A DNA stretch of 13,663 nt from an uncultured Pedobacter sp. (GTDB lineage: Bacteria; Bacteroidota; Bacteroidia; Sphingobacteriales; Sphingobacteriaceae). Below the pieces are notes generated by a model, which ran no database searches, was not told the DNA's origin, and was given only the letters and a program-made list of their open reading frames with translations. Both the position numbers and the translations under genes were made by a program. Numbering within the stretch: position 1 is the first letter of the stretch; every line of letters starts with the position of its first letter. The DNA lies in assembly GCA_946478755.1 (NCBI GenBank), contig CAMLDJ010000136.1, forward strand, positions 1 through 13,663, read 5' to 3'. Below are positions 7,367 to 13,659 of the stretch, in pieces.

Positions 7367-8200
7367 TTATAAAATATCCAGCTCTCTGGCTGTATAATAG
7401 CTGGGCACTAGTGGCCTGAAACCAATTTTTCGCAGTTTCGAAACGTCCATAACGCCCTCAAACGGATCGGCGAGCGAGCCAGCGTTTCCGTCAAATATCT
7501 CGGTGGCCTTTCCTACAGAATCTGCTAACTCATATAAAGTGATCGGGGCATCGTCCGCAATATTAAAGATTTCGCCTTTAAGTCCCTCCTGTTTCAATAA
7601 TAAGAATAACCCTTGCGCTACATCCAGGTGATGCACCATGTGCATCCTCGAACCGGGGTGGCGTTTCCAGTTTTTCAATATCGGCATAATCTCTTCAATA
7701 TGCGGGTCATTATCTCCATAAACAAAACCTAAACGCAGTACGCGTACATCCAGGTCAAGCTTTAGCAATTCTTGTTCTGCAGCTATCTTGCTGGACGAAT
7801 AAGCCCTGGGATCATTAATATCAACGATATCGTCTTCTTTGGCCGGATGGTCATAACCTGAACTATAGACATTGCCGGTGCTTACAAAAACAAATCGTTT
7901 AACACCTGCTGCTATTGCAGCCCGGGCTAAAGCGACCGTGCCAGTATGATTGGTCTTGACGATGCCTTCGTTATCTGTAAAGGTCCGGAATAAAGCGGCT
8001 AAGTGAATCACCGCGTCTATACCTGCTACTGCAGGTGGCAAAGTGTTTGGGTCATAGAGATCGCCAACTACCACTTTAGCTCCCGGTAATGCTTTAGCTG
8101 CATCCCTTACCAATATCGTAACGTCATAACCTTTCGCTATCAAATGGGGAACAAACCTGCTCCCAACCTTTCCTGTTGCTCCTGTAACTAAAATTTTCAT
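7367..8200 (-). CDS. Extended SDR: NAD-dependent epimerase/dehydratase
   Basis: This 277-residue protein carries a complete set of extended-SDR motifs: GATGKVG (7-13), VVGDLYD (44-50), AVIHLAAL (63-70), the catalytic-serine strand [12 protein letters not shown] (103-114, Ser107), YSSSK with catalytic Tyr134 and Lys138, LRLGFVYG (155-162) and a C-terminal segment [14 protein letters not shown] typical of nucleotide-sugar epimerases. It should catalyse an NAD(P)-dependent redox or epimerase step on an unidentified substrate. ATG 8200 sits 4 bases after GAACTTTG, which resembles a -7 box with one mismatch. It is the second gene of a minus-strand pair; the AraC gene stops 63 bases upstream of it. 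It converges on the plus-strand operon that also encodes SDR-fold proteins. Confidence 0.92.
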   Translation of the reverse strand: MKILVTGATGKVGSRFVPHLIAKGYDVTILVRDAAKALPGAKVVVGDLYDPNTLPPAVAGIDAVIHLAALFRTFTDNEGIVKTNHTGTVALARAAIAAGVKRFVFVSTGNVYSSGYDHPAKEDDIVDINDPRAYSSSKIAAEQELLKLDLDVRVLRLGFVYGDNDPHIEEIMPILKNWKRHPGSRMHMVHHLDVAQGLFLLLKQEGLKGEIFNIADDAPITLYELADSVGKATEIFDGNAGSLADPFEGVMDVSKLRKIGFRPLVPSYYTARELDIL

Positions 8201-8263
8201 AAAGCAAAGTTCAGGTTAAAAAAGGAGCTCTGTTAATGACAATCAAACCAATAATTATGATTT

Positions 8264-9115
8264 TCAAACCTTTCGAAAAGAACTGGGTGTACTTCCGGTA
8301 ATCCGCCTAAAGTAGTTATTGAAATAAGCCGGGTACTCAAAACCTAAGGCATAAGCGATATCGGCTACACTCCAGTCTGTATGCTTTAAAAGTGCTTTTG
8401 CTTCAGCCGTGATACGTGTGGCAATATGTGCCGAGGTAGGTTTGCCCGTTATTGCTTTTACAGCGCGATTTAAATAATTTACATGTACCGAAAGCCCGGC
8501 CGCAAAATCCTGCGCTGTCCGTAACCGCAACGGATCGTTACTGCGCTCGATTGGAAATTGCCTTTCCAGCAGGTCCATAAACAGGTGCGTGATACGGCTC
8601 GCCCCATTTTTAAATGGCGCAGTTTGTTGTGATGGTTGTATCCGTAAGGCTTCGTGAATGACCAATGCAATACAGCTTTTGATCAGATCGGCTTTATGAG
8701 GGTAGTCTCCGTTGTAGGCGGTCAGCATTTTACGGAAGATGCTGCGCATAAACGTGGCTTGTTCATCATTGAGGGGGATGACCGGATTATCTCCGACACT
8801 GAATAGTGGCGAGTCCTGTATTTCCCGGCTGTTCATGAATGTTTCGGTAAATATGGACGCGTAGCCACTGGTGCGGTTAACGCGGCGAACAATGGAATGA
8901 GGAACTTTTGGATTGACAAAAAAGAGGACAGTTCCTTTGATTTCTACTAGTTGGCCACCATAGTCAATCGTCATTTCACCATTCACCAGGCCCATTTTAT
9001 AAAAATCACGCCGGCCGGCCCTCACCGGTACATCTATCGACGCGGATAGCTCATGCACTTTAAAACCCTTTAGTTTTAACTCATCCCAACTCAATCCGGG
9101 AATTCCTGTTTCCAT
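8264..9115 (-). CDS. AraC family transcriptional regulator
   Basis: This is a 283-residue protein. Residues 1-160 form a cupin-like sensor: RRDFYKMGLVNGEMTIDYGG, then LVEIKGTVLFFVNPKVPHSI, then GYASIFTETFM. Residues about 185-283 form the AraC DNA-binding domain: TAQDFAAGLSVHVNYLNRAV, then GKPTSAHIATRITAEAKALL, then SVADIAYALGFEYPAYFNNY and FRRITGSTPSSFR. It lies directly upstream of the extended SDR on the same strand, and the pair is probably co-transcribed or co-regulated. A -7-like TAACTTTG box ends only 4 bases before the ATG, which would give an almost leaderless transcript. The next in-frame ATG is codon 41, inside the sensor domain, so 9115 is the best start. Confidence 0.92.
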   Translation of the reverse strand: METGIPGLSWDELKLKGFKVHELSASIDVPVRAGRRDFYKMGLVNGEMTIDYGGQLVEIKGTVLFFVNPKVPHSIVRRVNRTSGYASIFTETFMNSREIQDSPLFSVGDNPVIPLNDEQATFMRSIFRKMLTAYNGDYPHKADLIKSCIALVIHEALRIQPSQQTAPFKNGASRITHLFMDLLERQFPIERSNDPLRLRTAQDFAAGLSVHVNYLNRAVKAITGKPTSAHIATRITAEAKALLKHTDWSVADIAYALGFEYPAYFNNYFRRITGSTPSSFRKV

Positions 9116-9119
9116 CAGA

Positions 9120-9127
9120 CAAAGTTA
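9120..9127 (-). promoter_or_regulatory. -7 box TAACTTTG before the AraC gene
   Basis: Read on the minus strand, TAACTTTG fits TAnnTTTG and ends 4 bases before the ATG at 9115. If used, transcription would begin at or next to the start codon. The SDR at 8200 has AACTTTG at the same 4-base distance. No clear -33 element is seen. Confidence 0.35.
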
Positions 9128-9360
9128 ATGAAATCAAACTTTTTATATCACGCCAGAACTCGGTAAAGTTACCAGCGAACCTTTTTTCAGATCCGGTTTT
9201 TCCGATACATTTCTGAAAAATCATTCTATTCTTTTGCTGATGAAGGCATTTTGTAACACTTGTCTTAAAGAACTCTCAAAAGCACTTTAATTTATTGATT
9301 TTCAGTTATTTGATGAATTTTCAGAAATTTAAGCTATTTTGAAAATAATCCATTTTAACG

Positions 9361-9397
9361 TAAAAACCGCTAATAATTAAGTTATTAACGGCTTTTA
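9361..9397 (-). terminator. Hairpin terminator, related to the one after tRNA-Glu
   Basis: TAAAAACCGCTAATAA (9361-9376) pairs with TTATTAACGGCTTTTA (9382-9397) around TTAAG, 14 of 16 positions matching. On the minus strand the hairpin ends in GGTTTTTA, giving a T-rich tail. Core and loop layout match the hairpin at 13421-13459. It overlaps the stop of the tail at 9395. The stretch 9128-9360 is AT-rich and shows no gene. Confidence 0.6.
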
Positions 9398-9478
9398 TAG
9401 TTTATGTAGCGTGTCCGGGAAATTCTTTGAACACCTTACTTCATTTTTGGAGGTTTTAGTGGGAGTGGTTAATAATAA
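9395..9478 (-). pseudogene. Possible 3' tail of a lost minus-strand gene
   Basis: A frame of about 27 codons without a start ends in TAA at 9397-9395, at the edge of the hairpin terminator. The residues (TTPTKTSKNEVRCSKNFPDT, then LHKL) look like a protein C-terminus. The tail-plus-terminator arrangement mirrors 4218-4419. It is too short to name. Confidence 0.22.
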
Positions 9479-9488
9479 CGAGAGTAAA

Positions 9489-9575
9489 ATGAATGTTTCT
9501 GAGATAGTACGATCCCATGCGAAGAACTACACGCATAAACCAATTAAAAAAATAAAAAAAGGAAGGGGAATATGA
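9489..9575 (+). CDS. Possible small basic ORF (28 aa)
   Basis: ATG 9489 opens a frame of 28 residues, MNVSEIVRSHAKNY followed by a very basic KPIKKIKKGRG tail. It overlaps the next ATG in an ATGA junction at 9572, and GGAAGGGG lies 4 bases before that ATG. The following frame (9572-9655, 27 residues, beginning MSFERFITELA) soon runs antisense into the 9608-9950 gene and stops. This could be the broken 5' end of an operon cut by an inversion or insertion. Coding status is uncertain. Confidence 0.2.
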   Translation: MNVSEIVRSHAKNYTHKPIKKIKKGRGI

Positions 9576-9607
9576 GTTTTGAACGATTTATTACCGAACT
9601 CGCATTG

Positions 9608-9950
9608 CTATTCCACAGGAGGAACGGTTTTCATGACCTTTATCCCGCCAAATAAATCAACACCTGGATGGTCACGTTCAAACTTTTCAAAAAAAGCTTT
9701 GTGTTTATCATCTTCCTGCTTAATCAGGTCAAAAATCTCCTGGTCTGGTTTGATGACACGATTGATGAATTCGAAGAATTTAACAAACCCATTATTGTCT
9801 GGCGTGTGCTGGATAACCACGATACTATTGGGGCAATCACCTCTGGCAATATGGTCAAAAATGAACCGGGGGTCATCATTAAACGACTTTAGTTTAGCGG
9901 CTAGTTTCTTCCCAACCTTTGGTAGATCAGGGAGGAGAATTAGTGGCCAT
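9608..9950 (-). pseudogene. Unknown gene with one frameshift (113 aa if restored)
   Basis: From an ATG at 9950 the minus strand reads MATNSPP and stops. Removing one base from the GGG run at 9930-9932 joins it to a long natural-looking frame: DLPKVGKKLAAKLKSFNDDP, then FIFDHIARGDCPNSIVVIQH, then an acidic helical region, ending GIKVMKTVPPVE at 9608. The restored product would be 113 residues, soluble and charged. I recognise no family. As it stands, only a downstream GTG at 9820 could give the last 70 residues. The start codon overlaps, on the opposite strand, the ATG of the small gene at 9949, so the two would not normally both be intact. Either true decay or a sequence error is possible. 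Confidence 0.45.
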
Positions 9951-10140
9951 GAGTGAGAATGACAGTGACACGGTTCAGGGACTGCAGCACCAGTTCTTTG
10001 TGATCTGGAAATTTCCTACTGACGAATTGGCTAAAGGTTTTGAAGCGTTGGGTTTAAAAGAGGGATGGTATGACTATTTTGACCAGTTTAACCTTAAGGG
10101 GACTGCTTTTGATATAACCGAAAAGTTGGTAAATCCCTAG
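9949..10140 (+). CDS. Small acidic hypothetical protein (63 aa)
   Basis: ATG 9949 is preceded by GGAGGAG at 9931-9937, a Shine-Dalgarno-like match, although the same bases encode Ser-Pro-Pro codons of the opposing frame. The product is acidic: MSENDSDTVQGLQHQFFVIW, then KFPTDELAKGFEALGLKEGW, then YDYFDQFNLKGTAFDI. The pattern of a strand with an aromatic WKFP, an amphipathic helix and a GWYDYFDQ turn looks natural. No family is recognised. An in-frame TTG at 9919 would lengthen it by 10 residues; 9949 is preferred because of the ribosome-site spacing. No transmembrane segment is seen. Confidence 0.5.
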   Translation: MSENDSDTVQGLQHQFFVIWKFPTDELAKGFEALGLKEGWYDYFDQFNLKGTAFDITEKLVNP

Positions 10141-10222
10141 CTGCAATTAAATGGCAAAGTTTAAGATGTCAAATCAAAAACTTTGTAAATTATTTTTCTT
10201 TTACATATATGTATGATGCCGT

Positions 10223-10389
10223 TCAATTATGATCGTCTGAATTGTAAGGCGTTTGCAGGGTTTTACTTTTAAATAGTTTATTAAACGATTGAGGATATTC
10301 AAATCCCAATTGGTACGGAATTTCGTTGACAGATAATTTGGTGTTGCTTAGTATTCCTTCGCCTGTTCAATCAGACAATTGTGTATGTT
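10223..10389 (-). pseudogene. AraC regulator C-terminal relic, frameshifted
   Basis: On the minus strand one frame reads HNCLIEQAKE and the next reads LSNTKLSVNEIPYQLGFEYP then QSFNKLFKSKTLQTP, ending in TGA at 10225-10223. Placed end to end these match the second helix-turn-helix of AraC proteins and align closely with the intact regulator at 6238-7161 (KLIELAKEKLSTTNLSV, then YQLGFEHLQSFSKLFKTKT). A frameshift near 10350 separates the two pieces, stops break the frames upstream, and everything N-terminal is gone. It cannot make a working regulator. It is the only gene-like content of 10141-10483. Confidence 0.75.
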
Positions 10390-10483
10390 TTATTTTTAAT
10401 GTGATCAACATTATACTGGGTTATTTATGATGTCGTTACATCTTATTAGTTTAGAAATAAAAAATCATATCTAGTAGGACTTC

Positions 10484-10700
10484 TTAGGGTTTAATGTCAA
10501 TTCCTGCTTTTCGAGCCTGCCATGACTGATGCTTTCTCGGGATTTTGTAATTTTTACCCGCCTTCATGAAAAGACTTCCAGTCTGCTTAAAAATAAAAGA
10601 AACATTGTTCTGGATACAAGCGTTTCTGATCTCCATTACCCACTTATAATTACAGACACGAGATTTGTCGCCGGATTTCCCCGCCAACGATCACCTTATC
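10484..10700 (-). pseudogene. DUF5131 (phage Gp37/Gp68 family) C-terminal relic
   Basis: Directly after the esterase stop the minus strand continues in frame with DKVIVGGE. After one extra A in the run at about 10675-10677 it continues SGDKSRVCNYKWVMEIRNAC, then IQNNVSFIFKQTGSLFMKAG, then a basic tail ending QARKAGIDI at TAA 10486-10484. This is the conserved end of DUF5131 proteins ('vGGESG..aR.cdy.WV..ir.qC....v.F.fKQ.G'), a family seen in phages and mobile regions. The N-terminal two thirds are missing and replaced by the esterase. An internal TTG at 10687 could give 67 residues but would lack the conserved GGE. I read it as a relic. Confidence 0.75.
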
Positions 10701-12134
10701 TCAAGGACGTTCTATCCCCTCAAAAATTTTCAAAACATCAAGCGCATGCGCTGTTGGATCAAATGGTGGGTTACCAATTCCTTTTACCGTAAGTTCTTCT
10801 GTTACCGGTTCCCAAAGTTGTTCAGATTTTCCAGTTGCAAAATCAATGAGTGCATCACGGACAAAGGTATCACGAACAATCTGCTCTTCGCTTGCATTTG
10901 GGTTTTGCTGACCTACGATACCGTACATTTCGGTTCCATGAACAGCAGGAACTCCTTCTACAGGCCCAACACAGAGTAAATAAGATTTACCTCCGGCAGC
11001 AGCGTGTGCAAGTGCACCACGCGTTTGGGGCAGGGTAAAAGAGTAGTCGGTAAGCAATAAGCCACGGACCTGAACAGGAGTACAACCTTCAACGTTGTAT
11101 GCATCGATAATTTTTCGTGCACGACTGCGTGGAATTCTATTGCGGTCGGCAAATTCTTTAACCAAGTTGTCTATACTTTTAGGGTCAAAATCATCGGTTT
11201 TGTGAAGAACCCACCACCCAGTCTCGTAAGTGGTACTGCTAAAAAGTATATCGATGTCCTTGTGTTGTCCAGACTCAAGGATACGCATTGGGTGGTCGAT
11301 GAGAACACCATTTGGCAGGTGACTGTCATCTACTGTGGCAATGCATTCATTATCGATGCCGTGCCCAACGCCAGGATCTGTGTAGAGCGTCCTATTCATT
11401 GTATCGGCAAGGAGTTTTCCGTCGATGTTCAGCAGTTGCTCAGGCTTATCCTCGATACCGAGTAAATTAAGAACTGTCACAGCTCGTTCTTCAGCACTCC
11501 ATGCTGGAACCTGGCGTGATGGCATACCCGAAAATGCAGCGATACGATGAAAAAGCCCGTCAGCGGAAGGTGCAGCAAGTAGAGCGAGCGCTGAGAACGC
11601 ACCCGCGCTGTGTCCGGTAATAGTAACATTGTTTGGGTCGCCACCGAAGTGGGCAATGTTTTGCTTTACCCATTTTAATGCAGCGATAATGTCCTGCAAG
11701 CACAGGTTTGTAGCGTCTCCCAATGCACCACCATATTGAGAAAGAGATAATGCTCCGAATGCACCAAGTCGGTAATTAATAGATACACCAATCACGCGAC
11801 CTGTGGAAGCGAGACCAGACGCATTTGATATAGTTTGTGTATTTGCGCCAATAATCCACCCACCACCAAAAATATAAACGATGACGGGAAGATGTTTTTC
11901 ACCAATATTTTTAGGAGCCCAAACGTTAAGGTTCAAACAGTCTTCACTAAAGCCGTTGTCGGCTTCCAACCAGCTAGTGTCTCCAGCCTGTAATGGGGCT
12001 GGTCCCTTCTGGTCGTAAGGTAAGTCAGGATTGAATGGCAGTAAGATGGGCTTCTGGAAGCGTTCTGCGGTAGCGTATTGAATGCCTAACCAAGAGCGGA
12101 CTGCTTTGGGAGTGCTATTTTTTTCTCTATTCAT
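10701..12134 (-). CDS. Type-B carboxylesterase (alpha/beta hydrolase)
   Basis: This 477-residue protein has all carboxylesterase type-B landmarks: SEDCLNLNVW (63-72), the oxyanion-hole segment FGGGW (89-93), the nucleophile elbow TITGHSAGAF with Ser176, the acid in TTYETG (Glu304) and the histidine in AVHGTEMYG (His399). Length and motif spacing are normal for the family, and no signal peptide is seen, so the enzyme is probably cytosolic. It hydrolyses carboxylic esters; the substrate is unknown. ATG 12134 starts just before the conserved fold, with an A-rich leader (AACTTTAAAGGTA). It is the only intact gene in this part of the window: a DUF5131 relic begins at its stop codon and an MmcQ/YjbR relic lies 67 bases upstream, suggesting it arrived by recombination. 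Confidence 0.94.
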   Translation of the reverse strand: MNREKNSTPKAVRSWLGIQYATAERFQKPILLPFNPDLPYDQKGPAPLQAGDTSWLEADNGFSEDCLNLNVWAPKNIGEKHLPVIVYIFGGGWIIGANTQTISNASGLASTGRVIGVSINYRLGAFGALSLSQYGGALGDATNLCLQDIIAALKWVKQNIAHFGGDPNNVTITGHSAGAFSALALLAAPSADGLFHRIAAFSGMPSRQVPAWSAEERAVTVLNLLGIEDKPEQLLNIDGKLLADTMNRTLYTDPGVGHGIDNECIATVDDSHLPNGVLIDHPMRILESGQHKDIDILFSSTTYETGWWVLHKTDDFDPKSIDNLVKEFADRNRIPRSRARKIIDAYNVEGCTPVQVRGLLLTDYSFTLPQTRGALAHAAAGGKSYLLCVGPVEGVPAVHGTEMYGIVGQQNPNASEEQIVRDTFVRDALIDFATGKSEQLWEPVTEELTVKGIGNPPFDPTAHALDVLKIFEGIERP

Positions 12135-12201
12135 TACCTTTAAAGTTTTTCATTTCTATTTATTCAATTTCTTTGAGGGGAATCTTCCTGATTAATCATT
12201 T

Positions 12202-12342
12202 TTACTTGTCTTTTAAGGAATGCTGAACTTTAAGCGGTAAACTTGCAACGATCAGCTCATAGGACTTTTGAACAAGTTCCTTTATGATCGAATCCGGAAC
12301 GTCACTGTTAAAGCTGACACTGATCCAATGTTTTTTATTCAT
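12202..12342 (-). pseudogene. MmcQ/YjbR family C-terminal relic
   Basis: The minus strand reads HMNKKHWISVSFNSDVPDSI, then IKELVQKSYELIVASLPLK, ending at TAA 12204-12202. This is the characteristic end of MmcQ/YjbR proteins ('..mnKkHWnsv.ldg.vpd..i..li..Sy.Lv...LPkk'), a small DNA-binding-fold family. The preceding two thirds are missing. Upstream of the conserved His the sequence is unrelated and contains a promoter-like box and operator-like palindromes, so the first in-frame ATG (12342) could even be translated into a 46-residue stub. Confidence 0.8.
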
Positions 12343-12357
12343 ATGATCTACACTTTG

Positions 12358-12365
12358 CAAAGGTA
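12358..12365 (-). promoter_or_regulatory. -7 box TACCTTTG beside the operators
   Basis: On the minus strand TACCTTTG matches TAnnTTTG. It lies 4 bases downstream of the nearer palindrome and 15 bases before the ATG at 12342. A TTTA at about 12390-12387 is a possible weak -33 element. Together with the palindromes it makes a regulated-promoter layout pointing left. Confidence 0.45.
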
Positions 12366-12369
12366 AAGC

Positions 12370-12406
12370 TAGTTTATAAACTACGCTAAATCTAGTCTGT
12401 AAACTT
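12370..12406. promoter_or_regulatory. Tandem palindromic operator-like sites
   Basis: TAGTTTATAAACTA (12370-12383) is a perfect 14-bp palindrome. A second copy, TAGTCTGTAAACTT (12393-12406), matches it at 11 of 14 positions. Centres are 23 bp apart, close to two helical turns, so a dimeric regulator could occupy both on one face. The position directly upstream of a -7 box suggests repression. HxlR, MarR or TetR-type proteins use sites of this form; which one is unknown. Confidence 0.5.
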
Positions 12407-12462
12407 GCTTAAAGTTCTCCAGTTGGAGTTTGTCGCGTGAACAGTAATAAGTGTGCAAAACA

Positions 12463-12927
12463 TTAGACGATGTTTTTTTAATTTACTAAAGTCCTTGTAC
12501 ATTGGACGGATGATTGACCACGTAGAATGAATGGCGTACCAATTTCCATCCTCTTCTTTTTGGAACACATCGATGCAGTTGTATTCCATATCTAACAGGT
12601 TTGACTTTGAAAACAGCTGATAGGTAAGAACTGCCATATCCATACCTATTTGTACACGTGGACTACGAACCTATAGCTGTTGGCTACTAGTTTGCCTTCA
12701 CCTCTTTGGAAAATATCTGCCATCGATGCAAGGTCTTCCAAACGCTTGGTCTCCACGGCATCAAAATAGGTAAAACTTCTTTTGGACCACATTTGAGCAT
12801 ATCCTGATGTATCACCTTTAAACCACTTCTCCAGGGCAACTTCTTCCAAAGCAATGATATGTTCTGCTACAAGCTTTTCTTCTTCGGTGTTATACTGCCA
12901 GGCAGTTGTTGTATCTTGTTTTTCCAT
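12463..12927 (-). pseudogene. SnoaL-like/DUF4440 family gene with two frameshifts
   Basis: ATG 12927 opens 93 residues: EEEKLVAEHIIALEEVALEK, then WFKGDTSGYAQMWSKRSFTY, then FDAVETKRLEDLASMADIFQ. The frame slips at about 12660-12667. In another frame the protein continues SPRVQIGMDMAVLTYQLFSK, then NCIDVFQKEEDGNWYAIHST and WSIIRP. This is the alpha+beta cone of the SnoaL/DUF4440 (NTF2-like) family, a diverse set of small ligand-binding or isomerase proteins. A second slip in a run of seven A (minus strand) at about 12472-12478 removes the likely natural end, FSKLKNIV at the TAA 12465-12463, and adds an unrelated tail to 12392. Two slips favour a pseudogene. It has its own -7 box. Confidence 0.75.
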
Positions 12928-12947
12928 TATTTGTAAAATTCGTTATA

Positions 12948-12955
12948 CAAAGTTA
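12948..12955 (-). promoter_or_regulatory. -7 box TAACTTTG before the DUF4440 gene
   Basis: On the minus strand TAACTTTG fits TAnnTTTG and ends 20 bases before the ATG at 12927, giving a normal short leader. The promoter seems intact although the gene is broken. Confidence 0.45.
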
Positions 12956-13212
12956 CCTTATAATGAAGTGTTCTCGGGGAAATTAAAGTGCAGAAAATAT
13001 CACTTTTCGGGACTGCTGAATAATAAGATGGTAGAATGCTTTTAAGTAAGAGCATCAGGTCTTACTTTCTATTTGTCACTTTTCTTATTAATAAAGATAG
13101 CAATCAAATATCCCCAGTGTTGGGAAACTATTATATTTAATACAATATTATTTCCAAATTTTGGCATACGAACAATTTATATATAGCCAAAATAATTAGG
13201 GTAACTTCTAAA
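12956..13212. other. AT-rich intergenic stretch with one small hairpin
   Basis: No gene is convincing here. AAGTAAGA (13044-13051) pairs perfectly with TCTTACTT (13060-13067) around 8 bases and is followed on the plus strand by a T-rich stretch, so it may be a weak terminator. The rest is low-complexity AT-rich DNA. Confidence 0.35.
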
Positions 13213-13341
13213 TTGGATAAACCATACCTGATTGACCCCGTTTGGCCAATTTCAAAATGACTACCTTTAGTGCTTAAGTTCAAGCTTTTAGCAAAAGAAA
13301 GCAAATTGGCGAAGAGGGGTCAGTGCTATTGGTTTATCCAC
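13213..13341. repeat. MITE-like or IS-end inverted repeat pair
   Basis: The left arm (13213-13253) contains TGGATAAACCA, then GACCCC, then GCCAATTT. The right arm (13302-13341), reverse-complemented, contains TGGATAAACCA, GACCCC and GCCAATTT in the same order and almost the same spacing. The arms are about 40 bases with roughly three quarters identity and enclose about 48 non-coding bases. This looks like two transposon ends brought together: a MITE or an insertion-sequence remnant. A clear target-site duplication is not visible. Confidence 0.55.
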
Positions 13342-13350
13342 TTTTGTACC

Positions 13351-13367
13351 TGCTAATATTATTAGCA
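13351..13367. repeat. Short perfect palindrome
   Basis: TGCTAAT and ATTAGCA pair perfectly around ATT, 10 bases beyond the right arm of the inverted-repeat element. It has no T run and is not clearly a terminator. Confidence 0.35.
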
Positions 13368-13420
13368 TATTACGTATTTTGCGTTTTTGCTGATCTTTTG
13401 ATGGGATGACCGTTAAAATG

Positions 13421-13459
13421 AAATAAGCCGCTAATAATCAGGTTATTAGTGGCTTATTT
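13421..13459 (-). terminator. Hairpin terminator after tRNA-Glu
   Basis: AAATAAGCCGCTAATAA (13421-13437) pairs with TTATTAGTGGCTTATTT (13443-13459) around TCAGG, 17 bp with one G-T wobble. It lies 11 bases beyond the 3' end of tRNA-Glu on the minus strand, with T-rich sequence (TTATTTCATTTT) at its exit. Its core matches the hairpin at 9361-9397. Confidence 0.75.
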
Positions 13460-13470
13460 TTAATGGTTTG

Positions 13471-13542
13471 TAGCCCGCAGGGGAATCGAACCCCTATTTC
13501 CAGAATGAAAATCTGGCGTCCTAACCGGTAGACGAGCGGGCC
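13471..13542 (-). tRNA. tRNA-Glu (anticodon TTC)
   Basis: The minus strand folds into a full 72-base cloverleaf. The acceptor GGCCCGC pairs with GCGGGCT (first pair G-U) with discriminator A. The anticodon stem CCAGA/TCTGG holds the loop TTTTCAT with anticodon TTC, and the T arm GGGG-TTCGATT-CCCC is standard. The 3' CCA is not encoded. It is the downstream member of a two-tRNA unit. Confidence 0.96.
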
Positions 13543-13586
13543 AAATTGGTAAAGCGACTCGCATTAAGCTTATGCCTTACCTTTGG

Positions 13587-13659
<73 letters not shown>

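Noticed and set aside
9398..9425. Sequence after the 9361 hairpin faintly resembles the tRNA-Glu 3' end after the 13421 hairpin, suggesting an att duplication
   Set aside because: The match is a few scattered bases (GTAGC, GGGAA) with no continuous tRNA segment, and no integrase is visible.
9579..9956. Plus-strand ORFs of 125 and 74 residues
   Set aside because: Antisense shadows of the frameshifted minus-strand gene; residues are serine-rich and unnatural.
11202..11465. Plus-strand ORF inside the carboxylesterase
   Set aside because: Antisense to intact catalytic regions of the esterase.
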